A DNA stretch of 64,000 nt from Acidobacteriota bacterium. Lineage in GTDB: Bacteria; Acidobacteriota; Terriglobia; Bryobacterales; UBA6623. This document shows positions 44,590 through 53,877 of this stretch, piece by piece. The stretch lies in assembly GCA_016125275.1 (NCBI GenBank), contig WGMB01000010.1, positions 310,001-374,000 on the forward strand, in the 5' to 3' direction. Each line of letters starts with the position of its first letter. Position 1 is the stretch's first letter. The notes below the pieces were generated by a model. The model did no database searches. It was given only the letters and a program-made list of their open reading frames with translations, and had not been told where the DNA came from. The position numbers and the translations under genes were made by a program.

Positions 44590-45675
44590 ATGGCAGGCTG
44601 GTTCTCCACCCCCGAGCCCCCGCCCGGCGTCCGTCCCGGCACGCTGACGGTCGTCCCTGAAGCCGCTCCCACCCGGATCACGCTTCTTTCCTACCGGGCC
44701 GATGACGTACAGGAACGTCGCATCGCCGACCCGGATGAGATCGGCGAGCTCGATGAGGATCGCGTCTACTGGATCCACGTCCAGGGCCTGGGCGACCCGG
44801 CCGTCCTCGAGTCCCTGCTCGGTCGCGAGCTCGAGCTGCATCCGCTGACCGTCGAGGATATCCTGACGACGCCGCAGCGTCCCAAAGCCGAATGGATGCA
44901 GCAGCGGGCCCTGATCATCCTACGGGCGCCCTATGTGGATGCTGACGGGGACGTGGAGGTCGAGCAGGTCAGCCTCGTCGTCGGCGACCGCTACGTCCTG
45001 TCCGTGGAGGAGCAGTCCTCGGGCCGCTTTCAGCCGGTCTGGGATCGGCTCATGCAGGGCTTGGGCCCCATCCGCTCCCAGGGCGCGGATTACCTGGCCT
45101 ATGCACTGCTGGACGCCTCGATCGACGCCTTCTTTCCGGTGTTGGAGATGTTGGGAGACCGACTGGAAGAGCTCGAGGTCGAGGCCATGGAGTCGCCCAC
45201 CGAGGCGACCCTGATCCGCACCAACCGCGTACGCAACTCGTTGGTCATCCTGCGGCGCGTGATCTGGCCGCAGCGGGAAGCCCTGCAAATGCTGCTGCGC
45301 AACGACGCCGGGCTGTTCGCCGCCGAAACCGGAGCCTATCTGCGCGACGCCTACGAGCACTGCCTGCAGGTGTCGGAGATCATCGAGTCCTACCGGGATT
45401 TGGTCGGGGCGGTGAACAACACCTATCTCTCGGCCGTCAGCAACCGCACCAACGAGGTGATGCGGGTGCTGACCATCATGTCGAGCCTGTTCATCCCGTT
45501 GACGTTCATCGCCGGCATCTACGGCATGAACTTTGAGTACATTCCGGAATTGGGTTTCCGGTACGGCTACTTCGTCGTCTGGGCGGTGATGTTGATCATC
45601 ACGGCCTTCATGTTGCTGTTCTTCGTGCGGCGCGGCTGGATCGGCGGCGGCTCGAAGCGCGACGGCGCGGAATAG
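44590..45675 (+). CDS. corA: CorA-type magnesium/cobalt transporter
   Basis: A 361-residue inner-membrane channel. A cytoplasmic alpha/beta domain (residues 1-240) includes HPLTVEDILTTPQRPKAEWM. A long stalk helix leads to two transmembrane helices at the C-terminus, the first ending in the signature YGMNFEYIPEL (G312-M313-N314), which forms the selectivity filter. The protein forms pentamers that admit Mg2+ or Co2+. It has no obvious operon partner. Confidence 0.94.
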   Translation: MAGWFSTPEPPPGVRPGTLTVVPEAAPTRITLLSYRADDVQERRIADPDEIGELDEDRVYWIHVQGLGDPAVLESLLGRELELHPLTVEDILTTPQRPKAEWMQQRALIILRAPYVDADGDVEVEQVSLVVGDRYVLSVEEQSSGRFQPVWDRLMQGLGPIRSQGADYLAYALLDASIDAFFPVLEMLGDRLEELEVEAMESPTEATLIRTNRVRNSLVILRRVIWPQREALQMLLRNDAGLFAAETGAYLRDAYEHCLQVSEIIESYRDLVGAVNNTYLSAVSNRTNEVMRVLTIMSSLFIPLTFIAGIYGMNFEYIPELGFRYGYFVVWAVMLIITAFMLLFFVRRGWIGGGSKRDGAE

Positions 45676-45690
45676 GCGAGGGCTAAGGCC

Positions 45691-47328
45691 TCAGTAGGCG
45701 GCGACCGCGCCGTCTTTGCGGGGGTCGGTTCCGCCCCAGAGCACGCCCCGTTCCCAATCGATCTCGATGGCTTGGTAGCCGCCGAAGCTGCCCGGCGCCC
45801 AGCGGAGGTCGTGCCCCAGACGCGCCAACTGCTGCACGACGGTGGCACCGATGCCGGATTCCACGGCCACCCCGGTGTCTGGGTTGTGCCGAAAGCGCGC
45901 GGCCTCCCCGGCCTCCTGCACGTTGAGTCCGAACTCGATGCGATTGAGCAAGACCTGCACGTGGCCTTGCGGCTGCATGTCGCCGCCCATTACGCCGAAG
46001 CTCATCCAGGGCCGGCCGTCCCTCAGGGCCATCGCGGGGATGATCGTGTGGTAGGGACGCTTCCTCGGGGCAATCTCGTTGGGGTGGCCCGGCTGGAGGG
46101 AGAACAGGGCGCCGCGGTTCTGCAGGGCGAAGCCCGTGCCGGGAACGACGACGCCCGAGCCGAAGTTGTGGAAGATCGAGTTGATGAAGCTGACGACGTT
46201 GCGGTCCTTGTCGACCGCCGTCAGGTAGACCGTGTCGGCGGAGCCGATGTCGACGCCGGTCGTCACGGATTGGGCGGCGCGGCCGGGATCGATCCGGGCT
46301 CGCTGGCGAGCGGCGTATTCCTTGGAGATCAGGGTATCGACGGGCAGCCGCGCTTGCTCCGGGTCGGCCAGCCAAGCCGCCAAGTCGGCGTACGCCAGCT
46401 TCTTGGCCTCGATCAGCAGGTGTAGATACTCGGCGGAATTGCGGCCCATGCCGCGCAGGTCGTAGCCCTCGAGGATGTTCAGCATCTCGAGCGCCGCCAG
46501 GCCCTGTCCGTTCGGCGGGAGCTCGCAGATGCAATAGCCTTTGTAGTCCGTCGAAATCGGCTTCACCCAGTCGCTGCGCTGGAAGGCCAAGTCTTCCAGG
46601 GTCAGCGGCCAGCCGAGGCGCTCCATCTCGAGGGCGATCTTCTCAGCAATTTCGCCACGATAGAAGGCGTCCCGGCCGCCGGCGGCGACGGCTTCGAAGG
46701 TCCGCGCCAAGTCCGGGTTCCGAAACACCTCGCCGTGGCGGTATCCGCGGCCGTCCATCTTGAGAAAGGTCCGTCGAAAGGCCTCGTTGCCGGCGTGCGG
46801 CGGTCCGCCCTTCTCCCAATCCGCTCCGATGATCTCCGATACCGGAAAGCCTTCCCGCGCATATTCGATCGCCGGAGCCAGGGCTTGGGCCAAGCTCCAG
46901 CGGCCGTGAGCCTCCAACAGGGCGGCCCAAGCGTCCACCGCGCCCGGAACCGTTACCGAAAATGGCCCCGTCGTGGGGACTCTCTCCAGGTTCCTTTTCT
47001 CGAAAAAAGACCGATTGACTCCAGCCGGAGAAAAGCCGCTACCGTTGAGGCCGAACAGCTTCTGGTCGTGCGCTGACCAGCCCAGCGCGAAGACGTCTCC
47101 GCCGGGCCCGGTCATCATCGGCTCCACCACGGCCAGCATGGCGGCTGTGACCACCGCGGCGTCGAACGCGTTGCCGCCCTGCTCGAGCGCCCGCAGGCCT
47201 GCTTGAGCGGCCAGGGGTTGGCTCGTGGCGACCATCCCCTGCCGCGCCAGCACGGCGGAACGGCCCGCCGCCGCCTCACCCGCCGGCCGATCGGCCCCAA
47301 ACGTTCCCGCTGCTGCGCGCTGTGGCAT
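45691..47328 (-). CDS. Gamma-glutamyltransferase family (YwrD-like)
   Basis: A 545-residue Ntn-hydrolase precursor. ARQGMVATSQPLAAQAGLRA, EPMMTGPGGDVFALGW and ELPPNGQGLAALEMLNILEG are GGT blocks. The autoprocessing threonine is T366 in GSADTVYLTAVDKDRNVVSF, followed by FHNFGSGVVVPGTGFALQNR and FGVMGGDMQPQGHVQVLLNR. The DTVYLTAVD variant matches YwrD-like members rather than classical secreted GGT (TTHYS). No signal peptide is visible, so it may be cytoplasmic. It would act on gamma-glutamyl compounds such as glutathione-type thiols. Confidence 0.9.
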   Translation of the reverse strand: MPQRAAAGTFGADRPAGEAAAGRSAVLARQGMVATSQPLAAQAGLRALEQGGNAFDAAVVTAAMLAVVEPMMTGPGGDVFALGWSAHDQKLFGLNGSGFSPAGVNRSFFEKRNLERVPTTGPFSVTVPGAVDAWAALLEAHGRWSLAQALAPAIEYAREGFPVSEIIGADWEKGGPPHAGNEAFRRTFLKMDGRGYRHGEVFRNPDLARTFEAVAAGGRDAFYRGEIAEKIALEMERLGWPLTLEDLAFQRSDWVKPISTDYKGYCICELPPNGQGLAALEMLNILEGYDLRGMGRNSAEYLHLLIEAKKLAYADLAAWLADPEQARLPVDTLISKEYAARQRARIDPGRAAQSVTTGVDIGSADTVYLTAVDKDRNVVSFINSIFHNFGSGVVVPGTGFALQNRGALFSLQPGHPNEIAPRKRPYHTIIPAMALRDGRPWMSFGVMGGDMQPQGHVQVLLNRIEFGLNVQEAGEAARFRHNPDTGVAVESGIGATVVQQLARLGHDLRWAPGSFGGYQAIEIDWERGVLWGGTDPRKDGAVAAY

Positions 47329-47436
47329 GAGTCCCGATTCTAACGCGCCGCTCCCGGTGAAATGCCCTAGACGGGAAGTGTTCGAATTGCTACCCTCTCC
47401 ATGCGTCCATTTCGCGGACAAAGAAGGGAGGAATTC

Positions 47437-47856
47437 ATGCTCAAAGAGTTCAAGGAATTTGCCATGCGCGGCAACGTGATCGACATGGCGGTCGGCATCG
47501 TCATCGGCGCCGCTTTCGGCAAGATCGTTTCGTCGTTCGTCGCTGATATCGTCATGCCGCCGATCGGGCTCATCACCGGCGGCGTCGACTTCTCCGACCT
47601 GTTCATCAATCTCAGCGGCGGGACCGCCACCACGCTCGAAGCCGCCAAGGAGGCCGGCGACGTCACGATCAACTACGGCCTGTGGGTCAATAGTGTCGTC
47701 GACTTCGTGATTGTCGCCTTCGCGATCTTCATCGTGGTCAAGCAGATGAACCGCCTGAAGAAGGAAGTTCCTCCTCCCCCGCCTCCTCCGCCCGCGCCGC
47801 CCTCGGCCGAAGAGAAGCTGCTCACCGAGATTCGCGATCTGTTGAAGGCGCGCTAG
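47437..47856 (+). CDS. mscL: Large-conductance mechanosensitive channel
   Basis: A 139-residue channel that opens on membrane tension and prevents lysis on osmotic downshock. [20 protein letters not shown] begins the N-terminal amphipathic helix and first transmembrane helix ([20 protein letters not shown]). The second is [20 protein letters not shown], and the C-terminal bundle is [16 protein letters not shown] run of eight prolines (PPPPPPPP) links the second helix to the bundle, longer than usual. GGGAGG-type ribosome site (AAGGGAGGAATTC) sets the start. Confidence 0.96.
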   Translation: MLKEFKEFAMRGNVIDMAVGIVIGAAFGKIVSSFVADIVMPPIGLITGGVDFSDLFINLSGGTATTLEAAKEAGDVTINYGLWVNSVVDFVIVAFAIFIVVKQMNRLKKEVPPPPPPPPAPPSAEEKLLTEIRDLLKAR

Positions 47857-48575
47857 GTCCGCCGGCCGCACAGGATGCGCGTCAGCTCGCTCAGATTGCG
47901 GGCTTCCAGGTCCGGCCGTGCGCAGTCCTCCGCAGGCTCTCGGTGCGAGTGCAGACCGCCGCGACGGCGCAGGCGCACCGAGAGCATGTGGGCTCGGCGA
48001 GCTCCCAGAAAGTCCTTGGCCGGATTGTCCGCCACGTAGACGGCCCGGCCCGCCGATTCTCCCAGCAACTCCAAGGCGAGCTGATAGGGGCGCGGACAGG
48101 GCTTCCAGGCGTCTCGCCCCAACTCGTCCGACAGCACGATCGCGCTCACCCGACGGTCGAGGCCGAGCGCCTCGACCTTGAGCCGCTGCTGGGAGAAGCG
48201 GCCGTCGGAGACGATGCCGAGCTTCCGGCGGCGGCCCAGCCGCGTCAGCAGCCGCTCAATCCCGGGTTCGAGGCGGATGGCGGGGACGTGCGCGCGGTAA
48301 CGCTCCAGGACCTCCGGCAGCCAGCGCTCCGCGTTGAGCCGGCGGGCGCGTAGCCAGCGCCCGAACGGGTCGCCGGTCGGGTTGCGGGCCGCCGTTTCGC
48401 CAAGCTCCGCCGAAGTCAGGACCGGATCCAGGCCCAGGGCTCCGGCCAGCCAGCGGCCGACCGCGCGAGCGCCGCTTCGGACATACTCCCGCTCGAGGTA
48501 GAGCGTATCGTCGAGGTCGAACACGACCGCCTCGCACTCTCGCACCCGCTCCAGCATTTCCGACGCGTTCGGCAT
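47853..48575 (-). CDS. HAD family hydrolase
   Basis: A 240-residue HAD-fold phosphatase. Motif I is [20 protein letters not shown] (nucleophile D20, acid/base D22). Motif II is [15 protein letters not shown], motif III covers [20 protein letters not shown] and motif IV is [18 protein letters not shown]. The substrate is probably a small phosphorylated metabolite. It converges with mscL, sharing 4 bp at the stops. Confidence 0.9.
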   Translation of the reverse strand: MPNASEMLERVRECEAVVFDLDDTLYLEREYVRSGARAVGRWLAGALGLDPVLTSAELGETAARNPTGDPFGRWLRARRLNAERWLPEVLERYRAHVPAIRLEPGIERLLTRLGRRRKLGIVSDGRFSQQRLKVEALGLDRRVSAIVLSDELGRDAWKPCPRPYQLALELLGESAGRAVYVADNPAKDFLGARRAHMLSVRLRRRGGLHSHREPAEDCARPDLEARNLSELTRILCGRRT

Positions 48576-48618
48576 CCGGCCTCTGTGGTATCCATCGACC
48601 CGGCGGCGCCGAAACAGA

Positions 48619-48645
48619 AGGGGCGGCCCTGTGCAGGCCGCCCCT
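48619..48645 (-). terminator. Terminator of the oxidoreductase gene
   Basis: AGGGGCGGCC (48619-48628) and GGCCGCCCCT (48636-48645) form a perfect 10 bp stem with a 7-base loop. On the minus strand the stem is followed by TCTGTTTC. It lies 30 bp past the stop of the minus-strand oxidoreductase gene and 43 bp before the HAD start. Confidence 0.7.
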
Positions 48646-48674
48646 GAGTCATTCGTTTGTCCGAAACGCCGATT

Positions 48675-50135
48675 CTAGTTGTCGGCCTTCTCGGCGCCGG
48701 CGGCGCGCGTCATTTCGCCGTCCTTGCCCATCTGCTCGATCTCGGAGAAGTAGACCTTGCGCTGCTCGTCCATGGACAGGTTTGCCAACATGACGGCGAT
48801 CGAGTCCTGCAGGCCGACCTCGACGTCCGACCGCGGCCGGCCGCCGTCGAGCACGTCGCGCATGAAGCTCTCGAGCTCCACGTACTCCGGATCCTTCTCC
48901 TCGGAGGGCGACATGATGCCCTTGTTGTACATCCAGCGCTTGGCGAACTCGAACTCCTTTTCGATGAAGCCCACGCCGTCGCCGTTCAGGTCCCGCAGGT
49001 TCGGGACCAGCGGCACGCCCTCGCCCTGTTCGAGCGTGTCGGTGCCGACGGTGGCGCCGGCCTTCCAAGTCTCGCCGCCGCCCGTGTCGGCGCCCATCTT
49101 CTCTTTCATCGGGTCGCGGAAGCGCATGCCCTCGCCGTAGGGGATGAGGGTGATCTCGATCGCGCCGTCGGTGCCGAGGATGACCTCGCGGCAGCCGTCG
49201 CCGGGTACACGCCGCCCTTGGATGTGGCGGTTGGTGGTGATCGAGCTGTACTGCAGCTTCTCGCCGCCGGGGTACTCGAAGATCAACTGGATGTTGTCGT
49301 AGATGTCGCGGCCGTCCTTCCAGTAGTCAATGCCGCCGACGCCGGTGACGCTGGTGGGGTAGGCGCCGATGAACCAGTCGGCCACATCCACCTGGTGCGA
49401 CATGAGCTCGGCGCAGAGGCCGCCGGAATACCTGCGATACAGCCGCCAGTTGATCTGGTCTTCCATCTCCGGCGTCGCTTGGCGCCGCCAGCTCGTGTTG
49501 CGATGCCATTGCGCCTGGATGTGCGTGACCTTGCCGATCGCGCCGTCGTCGATGAGCTTTTTCGCAGCCTGGTAGAACTGGCTGTAGCGCCGCTGCAGGC
49601 CGACCTGGATGACCAGATTCGGGTTGGCCTCATGCACCGCGCGCAGGCCGTGAACCTCGGCCGGCGTAAAGACCAGGGACTTCTCGCAGAAGACGTGCTT
49701 GCCGGCTTCCAGCGCCGCCTTGGTGACCTCGTAGTGCACGAACAGCGGCACCGTCACGAACACCGCGTCGACGTTCGGATCCTCCAGCAGCTTACGGTAG
49801 TCGGTGTACCCGGTCGGCTTGCCGCCGAACAGCTCGATCGCCTGCTGTAGGTTGGGCTCGTAGATGTCGCAGATGGCGACGCATTCGCCGATGTCGATGT
49901 GTTGAGCGTGGCGCTGCAGCAAGCGAAAGCCGCGGCTGCCGGGTCCGACCCAGCCGTAGCGCAACTTCGTCTCAGCGCCCTTGGCCTTGCGCACGAACGG
50001 CCCATGGCTCGACAGAGCAGCGGCCGCCGCGGTCGCGGCGCCGGCGGCTTTGACGAAGGTGCGCCGGCCGACGGCGGAATCGCCATTCGCGGGCTGTGTG
50101 TTCTCAGGAGTCGGAAGAGTCGGTTTGTCTGCCAT
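48675..50135 (-). CDS. Tat-exported Gfo/Idh/MocA family oxidoreductase
   Basis: A 486-residue protein with a twin-arginine signal (VGRRTFVKAAGAATAAAAAL). The NAD(P)-binding Rossmann domain includes RYGWVGPGSRGFRLLQRHAQ and the EKSLVFTPAEV block (CEKP equivalent: CEKSL). The C-terminal domain has GGLCAELMSHQVDVADWFIG with the substrate-binding histidine. Exported members in Acidobacteriota and Planctomycetota usually act on sugars or inositols. The specific substrate is unknown. It is divergent from the lipoprotein gene (116 bp gap). Confidence 0.9.
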   Translation of the reverse strand: MADKPTLPTPENTQPANGDSAVGRRTFVKAAGAATAAAAALSSHGPFVRKAKGAETKLRYGWVGPGSRGFRLLQRHAQHIDIGECVAICDIYEPNLQQAIELFGGKPTGYTDYRKLLEDPNVDAVFVTVPLFVHYEVTKAALEAGKHVFCEKSLVFTPAEVHGLRAVHEANPNLVIQVGLQRRYSQFYQAAKKLIDDGAIGKVTHIQAQWHRNTSWRRQATPEMEDQINWRLYRRYSGGLCAELMSHQVDVADWFIGAYPTSVTGVGGIDYWKDGRDIYDNIQLIFEYPGGEKLQYSSITTNRHIQGRRVPGDGCREVILGTDGAIEITLIPYGEGMRFRDPMKEKMGADTGGGETWKAGATVGTDTLEQGEGVPLVPNLRDLNGDGVGFIEKEFEFAKRWMYNKGIMSPSEEKDPEYVELESFMRDVLDGGRPRSDVEVGLQDSIAVMLANLSMDEQRKVYFSEIEQMGKDGEMTRAAGAEKADN

Positions 50136-50251
50136 GAAAGCCTCGTTGCAATGGACGAATCCAACGGTATTCTAGGCGAGCCGCCCCCTGAACGCAAACG
50201 TACGATCGCCGACGAAGCCGCCCGGCGGGGCCCCCCGCCGTCGCTGCAATA

Positions 50252-51214
50252 ATGCAGACAGTGATGATGTCGCGCGCCCTGGTCTGCTGTGCCGTCGCGC
50301 TCTTGCTGGAGGGCTGCTGGCTGGCCCCCAAGCAGGGCGTGACTCCGCTGTTCGAGTCCCCTTCCTTCGGTGATGATTTCTGGGCGCGCTGGGGGGATGG
50401 CAAGGCGGAGCTGGCCTCCTATGAGTTGACCCACCCCCGCTATGGGTCGCCTCGGCGCGGGACGGCCCTGACGATCTTTGTCACCGAGCGGTTCGACCCC
50501 ATGCAACGCGTCAAGTCCGACTCCGGCGAAGGCGTGTCGGTGATGAAGCTCAATCTCGTGGAAGACTTCGCCACGGGGATCTACGACTACAACCTCATGA
50601 CGAGCGCCTTCGTGACATTGGAGCCGGCTCTCGGCCGTCCGGCGGGCTCGCCCTATAAGATCGCCTTCTCCGGTCAGGAGTGGTGCGGACAGACCTGGGA
50701 GCAATGGCTGTTCGACCGGGCCGTCATCCGGCGGACCGCACACAGCTATTTTGACGGCGAGGCGGACGAATCCGAAGAGATCGCGATTCACCCCAAGGGC
50801 GTCGCTGAGGACGCGCTCTGGCACTGGGCGCGCGGCTTTTCCGGCCCGGCGCTGGAGCCCGGCGGCACGATCGACCTCCGGATGCTGCCTTCGATGCAGC
50901 GGTTGCGGGAGATCCATGAAGGCCCGGGCTGGGTGGCCGCCACGCTGTCTCGTTCGGGGACTCCTTCCACCGTGGAGGTCCCCGCGGGGACTTTTGAGGT
51001 GGAGACCTACAGTGTCTCCACGCCCGGCTTCACCCGCACGTTCTTCGTCGAGCGGGCCGAGCCCCGCCGCATCATCCGGTGGGAGACGTCGGAAGGGGAG
51101 TCAGCCGACTTGATCGCCGACGACAGACTCGAGTACTGGAAAATGAACGGCCCCGAGTTCGATGCGGCCGTGGAGAAGCTGGGCCTCAGCCCGCGTCCGC
51201 CCAGAACGATGTAA
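50252..51214 (+). CDS. Lipoprotein of unknown function
   Basis: A 320-residue protein with a lipoprotein signal whose lipobox is LLEGC (CVALLLEGCWLAPKQG region, cysteine near residue 24). The mature part is beta-rich with DDFWARWGDGKAELASYELT, AFSGQEWCGQTWEQWLFDRA and VEVPAGTFEVETYSVSTPGF and ends IIRWETSEGESADLIADDRL plus a tail. The pattern resembles DUF3108-like or outer-membrane-associated proteins, but I cannot name the family. The true start may be one of two ATGs at 50264-50269. A 148 bp gap without recognisable features follows. Confidence 0.7.
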   Translation: MQTVMMSRALVCCAVALLLEGCWLAPKQGVTPLFESPSFGDDFWARWGDGKAELASYELTHPRYGSPRRGTALTIFVTERFDPMQRVKSDSGEGVSVMKLNLVEDFATGIYDYNLMTSAFVTLEPALGRPAGSPYKIAFSGQEWCGQTWEQWLFDRAVIRRTAHSYFDGEADESEEIAIHPKGVAEDALWHWARGFSGPALEPGGTIDLRMLPSMQRLREIHEGPGWVAATLSRSGTPSTVEVPAGTFEVETYSVSTPGFTRTFFVERAEPRRIIRWETSEGESADLIADDRLEYWKMNGPEFDAAVEKLGLSPRPPRTM

Positions 51215-51362
51215 GTCGCCGCTCGGGCGATTCCTCTTGCCGCCGCGCCGCCGGCTCTTTCCACTCCGCTTCTTCGGTGAGCCGACTCCTGCTGAAGGAT
51301 CGTCTTGCAGGTTGGTCCGTGAACAAGCGCGGGACGAATATAGAATGTCATGAGGCAAAATC

Positions 51363-52262
51363 ATGGCGAAAACAACCTGCAAGGGAGTCACTTTCACCGG
51401 CCAATTGACGGTGACAGTGGGCGTATCAGGCGTGGCGGGCGGTGTTCAAAACCTGGTATCTGCGGCTCCCGGCGGCAATCAGCCGGGAAATGCCCTCTGT
51501 TATAAGCGGTCCCGCGATGCCGGCGGCGGATGGCCCAAGCATGAAACGCTGTGGCTGATCTCGCCCGAAATGCAGTTCTCCGCCACCATCACCGCCGTAG
51601 CCCCAAACCCCACTGACATCGCGAACTGGGAGGTAGGCATCCTCCAAACCATCACGCGTTGCGAACGGACTGCGCTCTACAGCAATCACATCGCCCGGCG
51701 AGTCCGCCTGGACACCTCCTTCGGCGGCTTGAAGGACGGCTCGAACGGAGAGCTTTACTACGTGGGCTCGTCCGACTTTCAGGCCGCGGCCACGCCCAAT
51801 ACCTACACCGCTCAGGTCTACGAGTCGGACTCGCCGAACTTCGAAGCACCGCTCACCTACTCCGGCAATGCTGCGACTCCCTTCGCCGGCTGGCCGCAGC
51901 AACTCGCCGCCACCGAGGGCCGAGATGAGTTCGTGACCTTCCTGGCCGCGGTCGATTCCTCCACCCACAGCATCGTCACGCTGGGCCGATGCGTCTGGGT
52001 CGTCGACTGGAGGGGATCGTTCGATCGGAAGACCAAGACGTGGACCCCGCGCGATGTGGCCGACATCCTCGACTACAACCTCGTCAACCTCGGGTCCGCC
52101 TACGAAGACCTGACCAACCAAGACTACGGCAAGGTCCCGATGAGCCTGTTCCTGTCGGAAGCCGAAGAGGCCTTCCAGATCTACGACGGCGCCGCTTGGC
52201 AGGGCTGTTCGCCGCGCGGAATGATCGACGGCCGCCACCTCACGCTGACGCGCTGGGTCTAG
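51363..52262 (+). CDS. Orphan protein, no recognised family
   Basis: A 299-residue soluble protein with no signal peptide (MAKTTCKGVTFTGQLTVTVG). Motif-like stretches are ANWEVGILQTITRCERTALY, GGLKDGSNGELYYVGSSDF and ILDYNLVNLGSAYEDLTNQD. The WEVG-LQT-R-Y pattern vaguely recalls proteins found near contractile-injection (eCIS) loci, but none of those genes is present here, so this is only a lead. TGAGG precedes the ATG by 9 bp. It sits 59 bp upstream of leuB, with which it is probably unrelated. Confidence 0.65.
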   Translation: MAKTTCKGVTFTGQLTVTVGVSGVAGGVQNLVSAAPGGNQPGNALCYKRSRDAGGGWPKHETLWLISPEMQFSATITAVAPNPTDIANWEVGILQTITRCERTALYSNHIARRVRLDTSFGGLKDGSNGELYYVGSSDFQAAATPNTYTAQVYESDSPNFEAPLTYSGNAATPFAGWPQQLAATEGRDEFVTFLAAVDSSTHSIVTLGRCVWVVDWRGSFDRKTKTWTPRDVADILDYNLVNLGSAYEDLTNQDYGKVPMSLFLSEAEEAFQIYDGAAWQGCSPRGMIDGRHLTLTRWV

Positions 52263-52321
52263 CCGGCCCGCCCGACGCCGAGCCCTCCTCGGCCCAGGAA
52301 AAGTACAATAGGCATTTCGCC

Positions 52322-53407
52322 ATGAAGCTCAACATCCTCGTCCTGCCGGGAGACGGCATCGGCCCCGAAGTCACGCGGGAGGCCGTTCGCGTCCTCGAAC
52401 ACGTCGCCAAGAAGTGGAACCACGAGTTGGTCCTGTCCGAAGGACTGCTCGGCGGCATCGCCATCCACCAGACCGGCGGCCCCTTCCCCGATGACACCCG
52501 CGAGAAGGCCCTCGCCGCCGATGCGACTTTGCTCGGCGCGGTCGGATTGCCGGAGTTCGACGAGCTGCCGCCGTCGCAGCGCCCGGAGAAGGGCTTGCTC
52601 GGCATCCGCAAGGCGCTCGACGTGTTCGCCAACCTGCGGCCCGTCATCGCCTTCGATTCCCTGATCGATTCGTCGCCGTTGAAGAACGACATCGTACGCG
52701 GCGCGGACCTGCTGATCGTCCGGGAGCTCACCGGCGGCCTCTACTTCGGGCAACCGCGGGGCATCGACGTGCAGGACGGCGAGGAGACGGCCGTCAACTC
52801 GATGGTCTACCGCGCCTCGGAAGTGGAGCGTGTGCTGCGGATGGCCTTCAAGCTGGCTCAGGGCCGCCGCAAGAAGGTGACCTCGGTCGACAAGGCCAAC
52901 GTCCTGGAAAACTCCCAGATGTGGCGCCGCATCGCGGCCCGCGTCGGGAAGGACTACCCCGATGTCGAGCTCGAGCACATCTTGGTGGACAACTGCGCCA
53001 TGCAGCTCATCCTGAGGCCCACCAGCTTCGACGTCGTCGTGACTGAGAACCTCTTCGGCGACATCTTGAGCGACGAAGCCTCCGTGCTGGCCGGCTCGAT
53101 CGGCATGCTGCCGTCGGCCTCGATCGGCGATCCGCTGCCCTCGGGCGCTTGGCGCGGGCTATACGAGCCCGTGCACGGCTCCGCCCCGGACATCGCCGGC
53201 CAGAACAAAGCCAACCCGCTGGCCGCCATCGGGTCCGCCGCGGCCATGCTCAACTACAGCTTCGGCCTCCACGCCGAAGCCGCCGCCATCGAAGCCGCCA
53301 TGCAGGCCGTACTGGCGTCCGGCAATGTGACGGCGGACCTCAAGCCGAAGGGCGCGCCGGCCACCACCGAACAGGTCGGCCAGGCGGTCTGCGCCGCAAT
53401 CGGCTAG
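52322..53407 (+). CDS. leuB: 3-Isopropylmalate dehydrogenase
   Basis: A 361-residue enzyme that oxidatively decarboxylates 3-isopropylmalate in leucine synthesis, using NAD and a divalent metal. It begins MKLNILVLPGDGIGPEVTRE. LLIVRELTGGLYFGQPRG, VTSVDKANVLENSQMWRR (catalytic lysine) and VVTENLFGDILSDEASVLAG (metal aspartates) are present, and YEPVHGSAPDIAGQNKANP follows. No leuA, leuC or leuD is in the window. The GNAT gene starts 6 bp after its stop. Confidence 0.96.
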   Translation: MKLNILVLPGDGIGPEVTREAVRVLEHVAKKWNHELVLSEGLLGGIAIHQTGGPFPDDTREKALAADATLLGAVGLPEFDELPPSQRPEKGLLGIRKALDVFANLRPVIAFDSLIDSSPLKNDIVRGADLLIVRELTGGLYFGQPRGIDVQDGEETAVNSMVYRASEVERVLRMAFKLAQGRRKKVTSVDKANVLENSQMWRRIAARVGKDYPDVELEHILVDNCAMQLILRPTSFDVVVTENLFGDILSDEASVLAGSIGMLPSASIGDPLPSGAWRGLYEPVHGSAPDIAGQNKANPLAAIGSAAAMLNYSFGLHAEAAAIEAAMQAVLASGNVTADLKPKGAPATTEQVGQAVCAAIG

Positions 53408-53412
53408 CGCTC

Positions 53413-53877
53413 ATGGACTTCGCGATTCGCCTCGCCGCGCCGGACGACGCCCCCACCCTGGCGGCGTTCAACGCGGCGATGGCGCGTGAAACCGAGCATC
53501 TCGAGCTCGACGCCGAGCGACTGCTGCGCGGCGTCCGGGCCGTTCTCGACGATCCCGCCAAGGGCTTCTACCTGGTGGCCGAAGAAGGCGGGACGGTGAT
53601 CGGCCAGTTGATGATCACCTACGAGTGGAGCGACTGGCGCAACGGTGTCTTCTGGTGGGTGCAGAGCGTCTATGTGCGGCCCGAGAGCCGCGGGCGGGGC
53701 GTCTACACAACGCTCTACCGAGAGGCCGTGCGGCGCGCTCAGGCCGCCGGCGACGTCTGCGGCCTGCGGCTCTACGTCGAGAAGGAAAACAGCCGGGCCC
53801 AGGCGGCCTACCGAAAGCTTGGGATGGACGAGACGGTCTATCTGATGTACGAGACCGACTTCGTGCTCCAGCGCTAG
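53413..53877 (+). CDS. GNAT family N-acetyltransferase
   Basis: A 154-residue acetyltransferase with IRLAAPDDAPTLAAFNAAMA at the start, VQSVYVRPESRGRGVYTTLY as the CoA-binding loop (about residues 85-104) and LRLYVEKENSRAQAAYRKLG following. This is a complete GNAT fold. It starts 6 bp after leuB, so it shares the transcript, but the substrate is unknown. Its stop lies within a GCTAGC palindrome shared with the convergent gene. Confidence 0.88.
   Translation: MDFAIRLAAPDDAPTLAAFNAAMARETEHLELDAERLLRGVRAVLDDPAKGFYLVAEEGGTVIGQLMITYEWSDWRNGVFWWVQSVYVRPESRGRGVYTTLYREAVRRAQAAGDVCGLRLYVEKENSRAQAAYRKLGMDETVYLMYETDFVLQR

Noticed and set aside
47766-47805. CCTCC-type tandem repeat in mscL as a mobile or CRISPR-like repeat
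   Set aside because: It only encodes the proline-rich linker and stays in frame.
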